From the NCBI RefSeq assembly GCF_009759665.1, contig NZ_WQNE01000001.1, positions 372,001 through 436,000 of the forward strand: DNA of 64,000 nt. The letters are read 5' to 3'. Positions 50,836-59,446 of the stretch are shown piece after piece. The translations under genes and the position numbers were made by a program. The DNA comes from Bradyrhizobium cajani (lineage in GTDB: Bacteria > Pseudomonadota > Alphaproteobacteria > Rhizobiales > Xanthobacteraceae). Positions within the stretch are counted from its first letter, which is position 1; each line of letters opens with the position of its first letter. The notes beneath the pieces are model-generated. The model was given only the letters and a program-made list of their open reading frames with translations, was not told the origin of the DNA and did no database searches.

Positions 50836-53478
50836 ATGAGAAGAATGCAATCCGATCCGGACAGCACCGCAATCGCTTCGGCAGAACGGCTCGCGCGCGC
50901 GGTCCGGGTTCAGACCGTATCGAAGCGCCCGGCTCTAGCCGCCTCTCGTTGGGCGCTGACCCCGGTCGTGGCGGCATCCGGCTTCGCAGGCCTCGGCTAC
51001 GAGATCGTGTGGACGCGCCAGTTGAGCCTTGCGCTCGGAACCGAGATGATGGCGGTGCTCGGCGTCATCGCGGGATTTTTCGGCGGCCTGGCATTGGGTG
51101 CCTTCGCGTTCGACGAGTTGATCCGACGTGCGAGGTCGCCGTGGCGCGTCTATGCGATCCTCGAGGCCGTCATCGCGGTTTGGGCCTTGATCAACGTCTG
51201 GCTTCTGCCCGCGGCCGGGCGGGCGCTGTCGCCTCTGCTCGGCACCGAACCATCTCCCGTCCTGCTCTGGGCCGGCAGCCTGGCGCTGCCGACGCTCGTG
51301 CTACTTCCCGCAACGATGGCGATGGGCGGAACCCTGGCCGCCCTCGAGCGGATGACGCGGGAAGCTCGCGGCGAGGCTCGCGTCACGGCCGGGGTATATG
51401 GGGCGAATACAGCCGGGGCCCTGGCTGGAGCGCTGGCGTCCACGTTCCTGCTGATCCCCCTGCTTGGATTCTCCGGAACGCTGGTCAGCCTCGCCGGCGT
51501 CAACGCGTTCTGCGCCGTGAGCGCGCTCGCGCTCGGATCGGCGCGAGGCGATGCACGGGCCGACGCGGACGTGGCTCGACCACAACCGGTTCGAGAGCTA
51601 CGGCTCACGATCACCTTGTTTGCCACCGGTCTGCTCGGAATCGCGTTCGAGGTCCTCGTGGTCCGTCTTGCCGCGCAGGCGATGCAGGACACGGTCTACA
51701 CGTTCGCGGGGCTGCTGGCTGCCTATTTGCTCGGCACCGCGGCAGGGGGCTTGCTCTGGCAGCGCGCAGGGCGAGATGCGCAAGACGGCGGTCTCCGTTG
51801 CCTGCTCGCCGGCACGGCGTTCGCCTGTCTTATCACCGCATCGCTTGCGCCTTACGTCAGCCGCCTCATCGAGGCCACTTCCTCTGCGGGTGCACTTGGT
51901 GAACTGGCCGTGGCAATCGCGCTGTTCCTGGCGCCCGCGACTGCGATGGGCGCATTGTTCGGCCTGCTGGCGCAGCGCGTGCGCGACCAACGCGGGTCCG
52001 TTGGATGGGCGGTCGGCGTCAACAGTCTCGGCGCCTCCATCGCGCCGTTGATCGCAGCGCAGTTGTTGATCCCAACTCTCGGCATATGGCAGGCACTCCT
52101 TGCGGTTGCGGTGGCCTACCTGCTCCTGCTCCCGTCCGGCCGAACGGCGCTGATGTGGTCCGCCGCACCGGCGATCTTCGCACTCGTCCTCTGGATTAGC
52201 CCAGCTCCCTCTTTGATGAAGGTGCCGCCCGGTGGCGCATTGCTTGCCGTCCGCGAAGGGCCGATGGCAACCGCCAGCGTCGTCGATGACGCATCGGGTA
52301 CGCGCTACCTCGAGGTCAACGGCCATTTCCGCATGGGCGGCACCAGCTCTGCTCGATCAGATTACCGTCAGGCAATCTTGCCGCTGCTGCTCCATCAGGC
52401 TCCCCGGCAGGCCGTGTTCCTCGGCATAGGCACCGGCGCTACCGTGGTCGGTGGATCGCAGATGCCGGGCGTGAGCGTGCTCGGCGTCGAGCTCTCCCGG
52501 GAAGTGGTGGAATTGCTTCCGTGGTTCGTCAATACGGCGGCGGCGCCAGCACTTCGGGTCACCGTTGCAGATGCCCGCCGCTACATCGCTGCCGATACGA
52601 AGCAGTACGACGTGGTCGTCGCCGACCTGTTTCATCCGGCGCTGGACGGAAGCGGCGCGCTCTACACGGTGGAGCATTTCCAAGCCGTGAAACGCAGGCT
52701 CGCACCACGAGGCGTGTTTTGCCAATGGCTCCCCCTTTATCAGCTCGATCTGCCGTCCTTGCGCGCCATTATCCGCAGCTTTCTCGACGTCTATCCCGAC
52801 GGTTCGGCCTGGCTCAACCACTACAGCGTGCGCACGCCGATGCTTGCGCTTATTGGCGCGAAGGATGGTGGCTACCTCGACCCCGACGCGCTCGCTGCCC
52901 GACTGCGCGATCCCGCGATCGGACAGGTCGTACGTCCGCTGGGATTTGAAACCCCGATCGATCTGCTCGGCCAATATCTCGGAGGCCCACGCGCGCTCTC
53001 CGCATTCGCCGGCCAAGGACCGCGCAACACGGATGACTATCCTTTCGTGACCTTCGATGCGCGTCGGAACGTCGGTGCACTCACCGCTGCGCCATGGTCG
53101 CTTCTGCTCGCCGTCACGCGAAACATGCAACCCGATCCGGCAGAGCTCCTGGCTGGCGCGCAGCGCGACGCGTGGAGTTCGCGATTGAGCGCCTATTGGC
53201 GCGCGCGCAACCGATTTCTCGAAGCCGGCGCGTCGTTGCCGGGCGATCCGCGTGGAACAGCCCTGATTGAAGCGGCCTCGCCCGGCCTCATCGAGGCGCT
53301 CCGTTCGAGCGCCGAATTCGATCCGGCCTATGGACCGCTGATGGGCATGGCAAGATCCCTGATCAGTTCAGACCGGGCAGCGGCGCGGCGCCTGTTGCAA
53401 CAGATCGACGCCGCAGCACCGTCGCGCAGCGAGGCAAGGGAGCTGCTGGCGCGCGAATTCGGTGTCCGAAAAGAGTGA
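50836..53478 (+). CDS. Membrane-fused spermidine-synthase-like protein
   Basis: 880 residues from the ATG at 50836; a TTG at 50830 and an ATG at 50845 are alternatives. The N-terminal 480 residues hold about 12 transmembrane helices (FAGLGYEIVWTRQLSLALG, MAMGGTLAALERM, YGANTAGALAGALASTF). The C-terminal part is a class I methyltransferase-like spermidine synthase fold: AVFLGIGTGATVVGGSQM, GVELSREVVELLP, VTVADARRYIAAD, DVVVADLFHP. Such fused proteins are widespread, but substrates are unknown; they may be aminopropyltransferase-related or act on another substrate. A TPR-like tail ends it. The TIGR02466 gene meets it tail to tail. Confidence 0.85.
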   Translation: MRRMQSDPDSTAIASAERLARAVRVQTVSKRPALAASRWALTPVVAASGFAGLGYEIVWTRQLSLALGTEMMAVLGVIAGFFGGLALGAFAFDELIRRARSPWRVYAILEAVIAVWALINVWLLPAAGRALSPLLGTEPSPVLLWAGSLALPTLVLLPATMAMGGTLAALERMTREARGEARVTAGVYGANTAGALAGALASTFLLIPLLGFSGTLVSLAGVNAFCAVSALALGSARGDARADADVARPQPVRELRLTITLFATGLLGIAFEVLVVRLAAQAMQDTVYTFAGLLAAYLLGTAAGGLLWQRAGRDAQDGGLRCLLAGTAFACLITASLAPYVSRLIEATSSAGALGELAVAIALFLAPATAMGALFGLLAQRVRDQRGSVGWAVGVNSLGASIAPLIAAQLLIPTLGIWQALLAVAVAYLLLLPSGRTALMWSAAPAIFALVLWISPAPSLMKVPPGGALLAVREGPMATASVVDDASGTRYLEVNGHFRMGGTSSARSDYRQAILPLLLHQAPRQAVFLGIGTGATVVGGSQMPGVSVLGVELSREVVELLPWFVNTAAAPALRVTVADARRYIAADTKQYDVVVADLFHPALDGSGALYTVEHFQAVKRRLAPRGVFCQWLPLYQLDLPSLRAIIRSFLDVYPDGSAWLNHYSVRTPMLALIGAKDGGYLDPDALAARLRDPAIGQVVRPLGFETPIDLLGQYLGGPRALSAFAGQGPRNTDDYPFVTFDARRNVGALTAAPWSLLLAVTRNMQPDPAELLAGAQRDAWSSRLSAYWRARNRFLEAGASLPGDPRGTALIEAASPGLIEALRSSAEFDPAYGPLMGMARSLISSDRAAARRLLQQIDAAAPSRSEARELLAREFGVRKE

Positions 53479-53492
53479 CCAGGCTTTGTCGC

Positions 53493-54116
53493 TCACGGCG
53501 TAAAGTTGATGCGATAGCCCCAGCAGTCGAGATGATCGGGAATGGCATTGAATGCGATCGTGATCCTCTGCCCGCCCGGATTCCGCGGCACCTCATGGTA
53601 GAGGTAGCTCGGAAAAAGAACGAGATCTCCGGGTTCTGCCTCGGGCAGGACGTACTTGCCCGCATTGAAAGGCCCGATCGCGGCAGTTCGCGTGTGGTGG
53701 CGAAACGAAAAGTCGAAGCCGCCGGGCGGACGCACGAAAACCGTCTTGCAGGCCGGGTGCGAGGGCGTCAGATAGAAAATGCCCGAGACGAAACTGTTGG
53801 CATGGGAATGCAGCGTCTGATTCCCGCCGGTCTCGAGCATGTTGGTCCACATCTCCTTGACGGTCCAGCCGAGCTTCTCGCCGAACAGCAGGACGCCGAA
53901 ATCGACGAGCTTCGGCACGGCCAGCTCAGCGATCTGCCGAAACAGCTCGTTGTCGCGCGGATCGGCAACCTCGGTATGGAAAAGCTGGCCGGAGCGGAGA
54001 TTCTCCTCGATCCGCGTGTTGCGGATCGCTGCTACCGCGGCTTCATTCAGCGACGGAGGGAGCAATTGAGGCGAGCGCAGGAGGGGAATGGGGAAAAGCG
54101 GCTCGATCTGGTCCAT
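53493..54116 (-). CDS. TIGR02466-family 2OG-Fe(II) oxygenase-like protein
   Basis: 207 residues from the ATG at 54116; a GTG 12 codons earlier also opens the frame. A double-stranded beta-helix is visible: TLHSHANSFVSGIFYLTP, RPPGGFDFSFRHHTRT, PGDLVLFPSYLYHEVPRNPGGQRITIAFN. The iron ligands are probably His in HSHANS and His in LYHEV, with Arg in QRITIAF for 2-oxoglutarate. The family is predicted, not characterised. It is next to the spermidine-synthase-like gene but convergent with it. Confidence 0.78.
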   Translation of the reverse strand: MDQIEPLFPIPLLRSPQLLPPSLNEAAVAAIRNTRIEENLRSGQLFHTEVADPRDNELFRQIAELAVPKLVDFGVLLFGEKLGWTVKEMWTNMLETGGNQTLHSHANSFVSGIFYLTPSHPACKTVFVRPPGGFDFSFRHHTRTAAIGPFNAGKYVLPEAEPGDLVLFPSYLYHEVPRNPGGQRITIAFNAIPDHLDCWGYRINFTP

Positions 54117-54215
54117 ATCGCAAAATCTATCTGTTTCCGGTGCAGTCGCCACAATGCGCGGGCAAGGATGACACTGCGATGACAGATCACGGGCCGTGAA
54201 ATTCTTCGGCGTGAT

Positions 54216-54551
54216 CTACTCGTCGGCCTTCAGTACTCTCAGCCGCTCCCCCGGCGGCAGGTCGTGGCGCCGTTCACGCACCTGTTGCGTTGCGCGTGCC
54301 GCCATGTCCAGGCATTCGTCGAATTCGCCGTTGCCGGCTTCTGCCAAGGCCTGGTGCAAGTGTCGCTCGGCAAAGTAGCGGGAGAGATTGTCCGGCGGCA
54401 ATTCTGCGGACAATGCACGCGCTTCCGCGACCGCAACCTTGCAGTCCTCCCAAGTCGGCTCGTCCGAAGCTGCCGCCGCCTCGCCCGAGGCCGCAGCGGC
54501 CCAGCCGACAACGAGGCACAGTGCGTAGAGCTTGGCGCGAGACACATTCAT
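54216..54551 (-). CDS. Small exported helical protein
   Basis: 111 residues from the ATG at 54551. Signal peptide MNVSRAKLYALCLVVGWAAA, then a helical mature part (EDCKVAVAEARALSAELPPD, HLHQALAEAGNGEFDECLD) with two Cys that may form a disulfide. It resembles in style the exported protein at 314-655. It follows the PHP-like gene by 95 bases, with the strong hairpin 54591-54628 between them. Confidence 0.6.
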   Translation of the reverse strand: MNVSRAKLYALCLVVGWAAAASGEAAAASDEPTWEDCKVAVAEARALSAELPPDNLSRYFAERHLHQALAEAGNGEFDECLDMAARATQQVRERRHDLPPGERLRVLKADE

Positions 54552-54590
54552 CCGTCGAAAGAACCTTGACCGATCTCGTGACCAAAATGC

Positions 54591-54628
54591 ATCCGGCGGA
54601 ACGCAACAATCGTTGCGTCCCGCCGGAT
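54591..54628 (-). terminator. 17-base-pair hairpin between PHP-like gene and small exported gene
   Basis: Read on the minus strand: ATCCGGCGG, G, ACGCAAC, loop GATT, GTTGCGT, T, CCGCCGGAT. All 17 positions pair if the single G opposite U is counted. On the plus strand the same place would be an A-C mismatch, so the structure favours a minus-strand RNA. It begins 18 bases after the PHP-like stop and ends in GCATTTTGG. It is the likely terminator of that gene, or an RNA element before 54216-54551. Confidence 0.7.
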
Positions 54629-54646
54629 AACTTCTCATCCCGTGGG

Positions 54647-56632
54647 CTAGTGGTTGTGGTCGTGATCGTGGTCGTTGTCTGCCCGATGACCAAGCCGCCG
54701 CGCCAGATCAGCGTTCGTCTCGACCAGCAGCTTCGGCGAGCCTTCCGGCCTGATGAAGATCGGATTGGCGTAGAACCAGACGTTGGACCAAGCCTGCACG
54801 TCGTGGGTGACCTTCTTGACGCCGCTCACCGTCTCCAGATGCGCAGGGCAGGCCGGATCCGCGCAGCTCACCTGGGCATTGCTGGCGTCGAGCACAGGAT
54901 TGCCGGCGCTGTCCGTGACGTTAGGCGTGCCGACCGGAATGTTCGTTCCGCGTGCGCGAATGTAGAACGGGGTATTGCCGGCCGTGAACGTGGTCGTGAA
55001 CCGCAGCCGGACAGAACGGCCATCTCGGTGTTCGCGGTGCATTTTCGTCGCCGGAATCTGCCGCGCGATGGTCGCCGTGGGATTGTACACGATCGCCGCA
55101 CCTGCAGTGCCGCCTGCATTGGGCACGGCATAGCCGTTCGCGCCCGGCGCGATCACGCCCGTGATCTTGCCGGTGATCAGATCAACGTGGTCGAGCAACG
55201 GCTTGTTCAGCGGCTGCTTGATCCCGACTTGCTCCAGCAGCGGATTGTTGAAGCTGTAGGGGCTGTTGTTCTTCTCCGGAACGGTCATCTCCATCTCGAC
55301 GATAACCTGGTCGCCGGGCTTCACGACCAGCGTTTCGCCCATGTTCTTCCAGTCGTCGCCCCGCGCCCTGGCGCGGAACACCATGTCCGGGCCGATCAGG
55401 TCGGCGTTGACCGAGTAGGAGTTGCCCGACCGCATTCCGTCGACGACCGATTGCGCCGAGAACCGTCCGCCATTCGGAACATACAGCCTGGTGTACTCGC
55501 CGGGAATGAAGTCCGCGGTCGTGAACGAATCGCGGGCACCGCCAGCACCACGGCTGTGCCAGTCCGAGCTCACGAAGATGAAGAAGTTGCGGCCCTCACC
55601 CAGCATGCCGTCCCACAGCCCGCCGACCTTCGCGGTGTAGATACCGCTCATGCCATAGGTGCCGCCGCCAACCGCGCCGGTGCCGTAGGAACCGGAGCCG
55701 CCGGTCAACCCGCCCTCTGCAAAATGACCGGGCGATTCGATGCCGAACGCGACAGTCGGCCCGGCATTGTTGAAGTCGCGGAAGTGCTCGATGTTGTAGC
55801 CCTTCGACCCCGCGGGATCGAACGGCCCCTGCCGCTCGGTGTGGGTCGGAATGACGTAGGATTGCAGCGGATGCTTCGACTGCAACCACTTGATGCCCTC
55901 CAGCGCCTTCAGGTGACCTGCCGTGCCCGAATTATTGACGTTGTCCTTGCCGGGCCAGAGCTGGTTTTCGCTGCCCTCGGCGATCGGGCCGATCGCATCG
56001 GTATCGGCTCGGTCGAAGCGGTACTCGAACTCCGCCATCTTGTCCGCATTGCCGCCCCGACGCGGGTTCTGTCCGGTGATCACCGCGACGTCGACGTGCT
56101 CGTGGCCGGGAGCGATCCACTCCAGACCTTCAATCAGCACCTTGTCATACATCGGCGTGCGGTTGACGATGATCGGATACTCGATCTCCTGAATCGATTG
56201 CCAACGCCACATTTTGGCGTTGCTGCCGGTGCCGTTCGGTGTGCCCTTGAGGCTGCTGATCGTGATGCCGTCGATGGTCTTGCCGAGCGTCTGATCCCAG
56301 GTCGTGGTCGTTTGGCCGGGAATATTGGCGCTGCTGTCGCTGAAGCGGCAATCCCGATTGCCGGAACCGCCGTGATTGCCGAGGGTGAACCAGTCGAGAT
56401 TGAAGTTGTTGCCACCGGCGGCCGCGGCGCCCTTCCCGACGGAGCGATCGATCGAATAGCCAGCGGCAACCGAACCATCGGTGCAGGTGTTATGATTGTG
56501 CATATCGCCGGCAACATACGGATTGCCCTTGTTGTTCCGCCCCTTGTCCAAATCGTCGGCGACGGCAGCCTGAGTTAGAGCCAGGGACGCTGATGCTGCG
56601 GTCAACAGGATGGTTTTGCTAGTCGGAAACAT
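54647..56632 (-). CDS. Secreted PHP-like metallo-phosphoesterase with His-rich tail
   Basis: 661 residues. Signal peptide MFPTSKTILLTAASASLALT, cut near AVA. The PHP-type metal motif GDMHNHNTCTDGS gives H45 and H47; further candidate ligands are in TLGNHGG, VIPTHTERQG and VSSDWHSRG. The middle has a large Gly-rich insertion (TGGSGSYGTGAVGGGTYG). The C-terminus is HDHDHNH, a metal-binding tail. The family cleaves phosphoesters or related bonds; the substrate is unknown. A parvulin gene and three HupE/UreJ-type genes diverge from it, which may serve folding and metal supply. The leader contains repeats (56646-56685). Confidence 0.75.
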   Translation of the reverse strand: MFPTSKTILLTAASASLALTQAAVADDLDKGRNNKGNPYVAGDMHNHNTCTDGSVAAGYSIDRSVGKGAAAAGGNNFNLDWFTLGNHGGSGNRDCRFSDSSANIPGQTTTTWDQTLGKTIDGITISSLKGTPNGTGSNAKMWRWQSIQEIEYPIIVNRTPMYDKVLIEGLEWIAPGHEHVDVAVITGQNPRRGGNADKMAEFEYRFDRADTDAIGPIAEGSENQLWPGKDNVNNSGTAGHLKALEGIKWLQSKHPLQSYVIPTHTERQGPFDPAGSKGYNIEHFRDFNNAGPTVAFGIESPGHFAEGGLTGGSGSYGTGAVGGGTYGMSGIYTAKVGGLWDGMLGEGRNFFIFVSSDWHSRGAGGARDSFTTADFIPGEYTRLYVPNGGRFSAQSVVDGMRSGNSYSVNADLIGPDMVFRARARGDDWKNMGETLVVKPGDQVIVEMEMTVPEKNNSPYSFNNPLLEQVGIKQPLNKPLLDHVDLITGKITGVIAPGANGYAVPNAGGTAGAAIVYNPTATIARQIPATKMHREHRDGRSVRLRFTTTFTAGNTPFYIRARGTNIPVGTPNVTDSAGNPVLDASNAQVSCADPACPAHLETVSGVKKVTHDVQAWSNVWFYANPIFIRPEGSPKLLVETNADLARRLGHRADNDHDHDHNH

Positions 56633-56938
56633 CTATCGCCCCTCTCTTGGACTTCACTTGGGTCTTGGAGTTCACTTGGACTTGGTCGGCAAAATTCGAC
56701 GAGGGTGACGGAGCTGCTGCTTGCGGCTGCATCTGACGACACCCTCCAACACCGAATTAAAGACCAGAGTTCGAATACAGCTTCGTGAAGGTTTTGTGCT
56801 GACCACACTCCTTCGCTGCGACGGCAGATGCCAAACTCCAAATTTTCTGCGCTGCACTGATGATTGCAGATGACAGATGAAAGGCTCTGTCGCATAAAGC
56901 GCGCGGCTACGCCGTGCCCGAGATTTTGTGACAGTTCA
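56633..56938. other. Divergent leader region, 306 bases
   Basis: Between the PHP-like gene and the parvulin-type gene. It contains the CCAAG repeats and a minus-strand 37-codon frame (56619-56732, start MQPQAAAPSP) that overlaps the PHP-like start by 14 bases but has no good ribosome site. The rest shows no clear structure. Confidence 0.5.
56646..56685 (-). repeat. CCAAG direct repeats in the leader of the PHP-like gene
   Basis: Two 16-base near-identical copies (CTTGGACTTCACTTGG at 56646-56661 and CTTGGAGTTCACTTGG at 56664-56679 on the plus strand) are spaced 18 bases apart, with a partial third copy. On the minus strand this reads as repeated CCAAG. It sits 14 to 53 bases ahead of the start codon of the PHP-like gene, so it may bind a regulator, protein or small RNA. 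Confidence 0.6.
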
Positions 56939-57847
56939 ATGTCAATGCCTGCGACATCCGATGAAGTGCAGTCCCTTCCGACGTCGCGCGACAGGCGCTC
57001 GGACTCCAGCATCGAGAGCACACGTGGTGGGACGCAGCCTTCGCACTCGATCGGCTCCCTGCTGATGCGCGTGTCGCGCGAACCCTTGCTGCACTTCACG
57101 CTGCTCGGTGCAATGATCTTCGGCGCCGACGCCGTTCTGCATCCTCCTGCCAAAGAGGAGAAGGTGATCACGGTCACCAAAGCGATGCGCCAGTCCTTCA
57201 TCGATAATTTCGACGAGGACAAATTGCGCACGCCTTCGGACGAACAGCTCAGCAAGATGATCGAAAGCTGGGTGGCCAGCGAAATCCTCTACCGCGAGGG
57301 CAAGTCGCTTGGCGTGGACCGCGGCGACGAGATGATCCGCGATCGGATCGCCTTCAAGATGCAATTGATGATCTTCGACCAGATTCGGGTGCCGCAACCG
57401 ACGGAGGAGCAGCTGGGGCAGTGGTTTGCAGAAAATCACGTCCGCTTCGACGAGCCGGAGCGCGTTTCTTTCTACATCACGCCTCCGACCGATCAGGCCA
57501 CGGCGCAGCGTCAGTTCGAGGACATCGTCCAGGAGCATGAATCGGAAGAGTTGCAGCAGCAGACTCGCGCCGTGCTCGCCCGGCCGGTGGCGAGCCTCGC
57601 AGCCTCCTTCGGCGAAGATTTCCGCGACACGTTGCTGGCGATGCAGCAAGGCCAATGGAAGGTCCTGCGCTCCAAGGACGGCTGGCACGTGGCCCGCGTC
57701 GATTCCCGACACCAAGGAAAACTTGCCAGCCTCGATCAGGTGCGGGACGAGGCCGCAAGAATTTGGCACACGGAGGAGACCCGCAAGCTGGCCTGGGAAG
57801 CGGTCAAGCGACTGAAGACGTCCTATCAGGTGCGGTACGAGCAGTGA
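56939..57847 (+). CDS. Parvulin-type peptidyl-prolyl cis-trans isomerase, membrane anchored
   Basis: 302 residues from the ATG at 56939; the start is uncertain because no ribosome site is clear, and the ATG at 57065 (MRVSREPLLHFTLLGAMIFG) matches relatives better. The anchor helix is followed by a SurA-N-like helical part (LSKMIESWVASEILYREGKSLGV) and a PpiC-type isomerase region (EPERVSFYITPP, LAASFGEDFRDTLLAMQQGQWKVLRSKDGWHVARVD). It would help folding of exported proteins. Overlap with the next gene is four bases (GTGA). It is divergent from the PHP-like gene, its likely client by context. Confidence 0.85.
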   Translation: MSMPATSDEVQSLPTSRDRRSDSSIESTRGGTQPSHSIGSLLMRVSREPLLHFTLLGAMIFGADAVLHPPAKEEKVITVTKAMRQSFIDNFDEDKLRTPSDEQLSKMIESWVASEILYREGKSLGVDRGDEMIRDRIAFKMQLMIFDQIRVPQPTEEQLGQWFAENHVRFDEPERVSFYITPPTDQATAQRQFEDIVQEHESEELQQQTRAVLARPVASLAASFGEDFRDTLLAMQQGQWKVLRSKDGWHVARVDSRHQGKLASLDQVRDEAARIWHTEETRKLAWEAVKRLKTSYQVRYEQ

Positions 57848-58824
57848 CGGCGATCCGATACCTGCGATTGGCGCTGCTGCTGTTCGCCATGATTGTGCTG
57901 CCATCCGCACTCAGCGCGCATGAGGCGGCGATGGGCGTGCTGGAATTCCGCGAGGTGCGGCCCGGCGCGTTCATCGGCCGCTGGACCATGGAGCCGTCGA
58001 TCGGCGCTGCGCGGGTCGATCTGCGGGTGCCGTCCCACTGCCTCCTCCGCCTCCCCGAGATGAACTGCGGCCAAAAAGGTCTGGTCGGCTCGATCACCAT
58101 TGGCAATCTCGGCTCCAACATGTCGGTGGTCCTGATTAAGGTCATTCCGATCACGGGTGAGCCGCGCAGCTACACGATCTCGACTGCCAATCCCGTCGTC
58201 TCCATTCTCGGCACTGGTGCCCCGACACTGGAGGCCTGGATCGAGTTGGCCAAGGTCTATGTGAACTACGGAATCGATCACATCCTCCTGGGCGCCGATC
58301 ACCTGCTGTTCGTGCTCGGCCTGATCTGGATCGTCGGCGGCGGCTGGCGATTGGTCAAGACGATCACGGCCTTCACGATCGGACACAGCGCCTCGCTTGC
58401 AGCGGCCGCCTTCGGCTTGATCGGCGTGCCGGAACGCCCGCTCAACGCCTGCATCGCATTGAGCATCGCCTTCGTCGGGGTTGAGATCGTCAAGCAACAG
58501 CGCGGCGAAACCGGGCTCACCGCCCGCCATCCCTGGGCCGTGGCATTCACCTTCGGCCTCGTTCATGGCATCGGTTTCGCCGGCGCCCTGGCGGGGCTGG
58601 GGCTGGAACGCCGTCTCCTGCCTGCGGCGCTGCTCTTCTTCAATGTCGGCGTGGAAATCGGGCAGCTCGCCTTCGTGCTGCTCGTGCTCGCGCTGATCTG
58701 GGCGCATCGGCGGCTTGATGCCGCGCTGCCGCGTTGGGGCGAGGCGCTCCCCGCCTACGTCATCGGATCGGTATCGATGTTCTGGTTCTTCGGCCGAATT
58801 GCGCGCGTGTTCGCCGCAATCTGA
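57844..58824 (+). CDS. HupE/UreJ-family membrane protein, long form
   Basis: 326 residues from the GTG at 57844, overlapping the isomerase stop. A signal-like start (RLALLLFAMIVLPSALSAHEA) leads to an extracytoplasmic domain of about 110 residues, then a six-helix HupE/UreJ part with the two His/Asp motifs YGIDHILLGADHLLFVLG (D145, H146, D152, H153) and GLVHGIGFAGAL. HupE and UreJ relatives are associated with nickel uptake, but this long type is not characterised. Confidence 0.85.
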   Translation: MTAIRYLRLALLLFAMIVLPSALSAHEAAMGVLEFREVRPGAFIGRWTMEPSIGAARVDLRVPSHCLLRLPEMNCGQKGLVGSITIGNLGSNMSVVLIKVIPITGEPRSYTISTANPVVSILGTGAPTLEAWIELAKVYVNYGIDHILLGADHLLFVLGLIWIVGGGWRLVKTITAFTIGHSASLAAAAFGLIGVPERPLNACIALSIAFVGVEIVKQQRGETGLTARHPWAVAFTFGLVHGIGFAGALAGLGLERRLLPAALLFFNVGVEIGQLAFVLLVLALIWAHRRLDAALPRWGEALPAYVIGSVSMFWFFGRIARVFAAI

Positions 58825-58840
58825 ATGAGAGACGCGCACC

Positions 58841-59446
58841 ATGTGCCCACGCATCGTCCGATCTCTTCCCGCCGCAATCGTAGCCTTCGTACTGGCCCAG
58901 CCGGCTTTCGCGCATGAGCAAGCCGGCGTCGCCGGCGGCCTCGTCAGCGGCCTACTGCATCCCGCCACAGGCATCGATCATCTGATCGCAATGGTCGCGG
59001 TCGGGATCTGGGGCGCGCAACTGGGCGCGCCGGCGATCTGGGTGCTCCCCATCACCTTCCCGCTCGTCATGGCCGTCGGCGGGGTCCTCGGAATCATGCG
59101 GGTGCCGCTGCCGATGCCGGAGGTCGCGATTGCGCTTTCGGCACTGATCCTCGGCGTGGCTGTCGCCAGCCGCCTGCGCTTGCCATTTGCCGCGGCCGCC
59201 GCCATCGTCGCGGTTTTCGCGATATTTCATGGTCATGCACACGGAGCCGAGCTGCCGGGTTCTGCAAACCCGCTGGCTTACGGGGTCGGCTTTGTCACAG
59301 CCACCGGGCTGCTGCATCTGTGCGGCATCGCAATCGGCACTCTGACGCGATGGCCGGCCGGAGAGCGCATCATTCAGGGACTAGGCGCCGGCATCGCGGG
59401 ACTTGGCTGCTACTTCCTCGCACAGGGCCTCGGAGCCATCGCATGA
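58841..59446 (+). CDS. HupE/UreJ-family protein (second)
   Basis: 201 residues. Signal-like start ending in AHEQAG and six helices with LLHPATGIDHLIAMVAVG (H40, D46, H47) and IFHGHAHGAEL, the typical metal-binding motifs of HupE/UreJ. Nickel or another divalent metal permease function is the family assignment. It is followed by the third copy with a four-base ATGA overlap. Confidence 0.88.
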   Translation: MCPRIVRSLPAAIVAFVLAQPAFAHEQAGVAGGLVSGLLHPATGIDHLIAMVAVGIWGAQLGAPAIWVLPITFPLVMAVGGVLGIMRVPLPMPEVAIALSALILGVAVASRLRLPFAAAAAIVAVFAIFHGHAHGAELPGSANPLAYGVGFVTATGLLHLCGIAIGTLTRWPAGERIIQGLGAGIAGLGCYFLAQGLGAIA

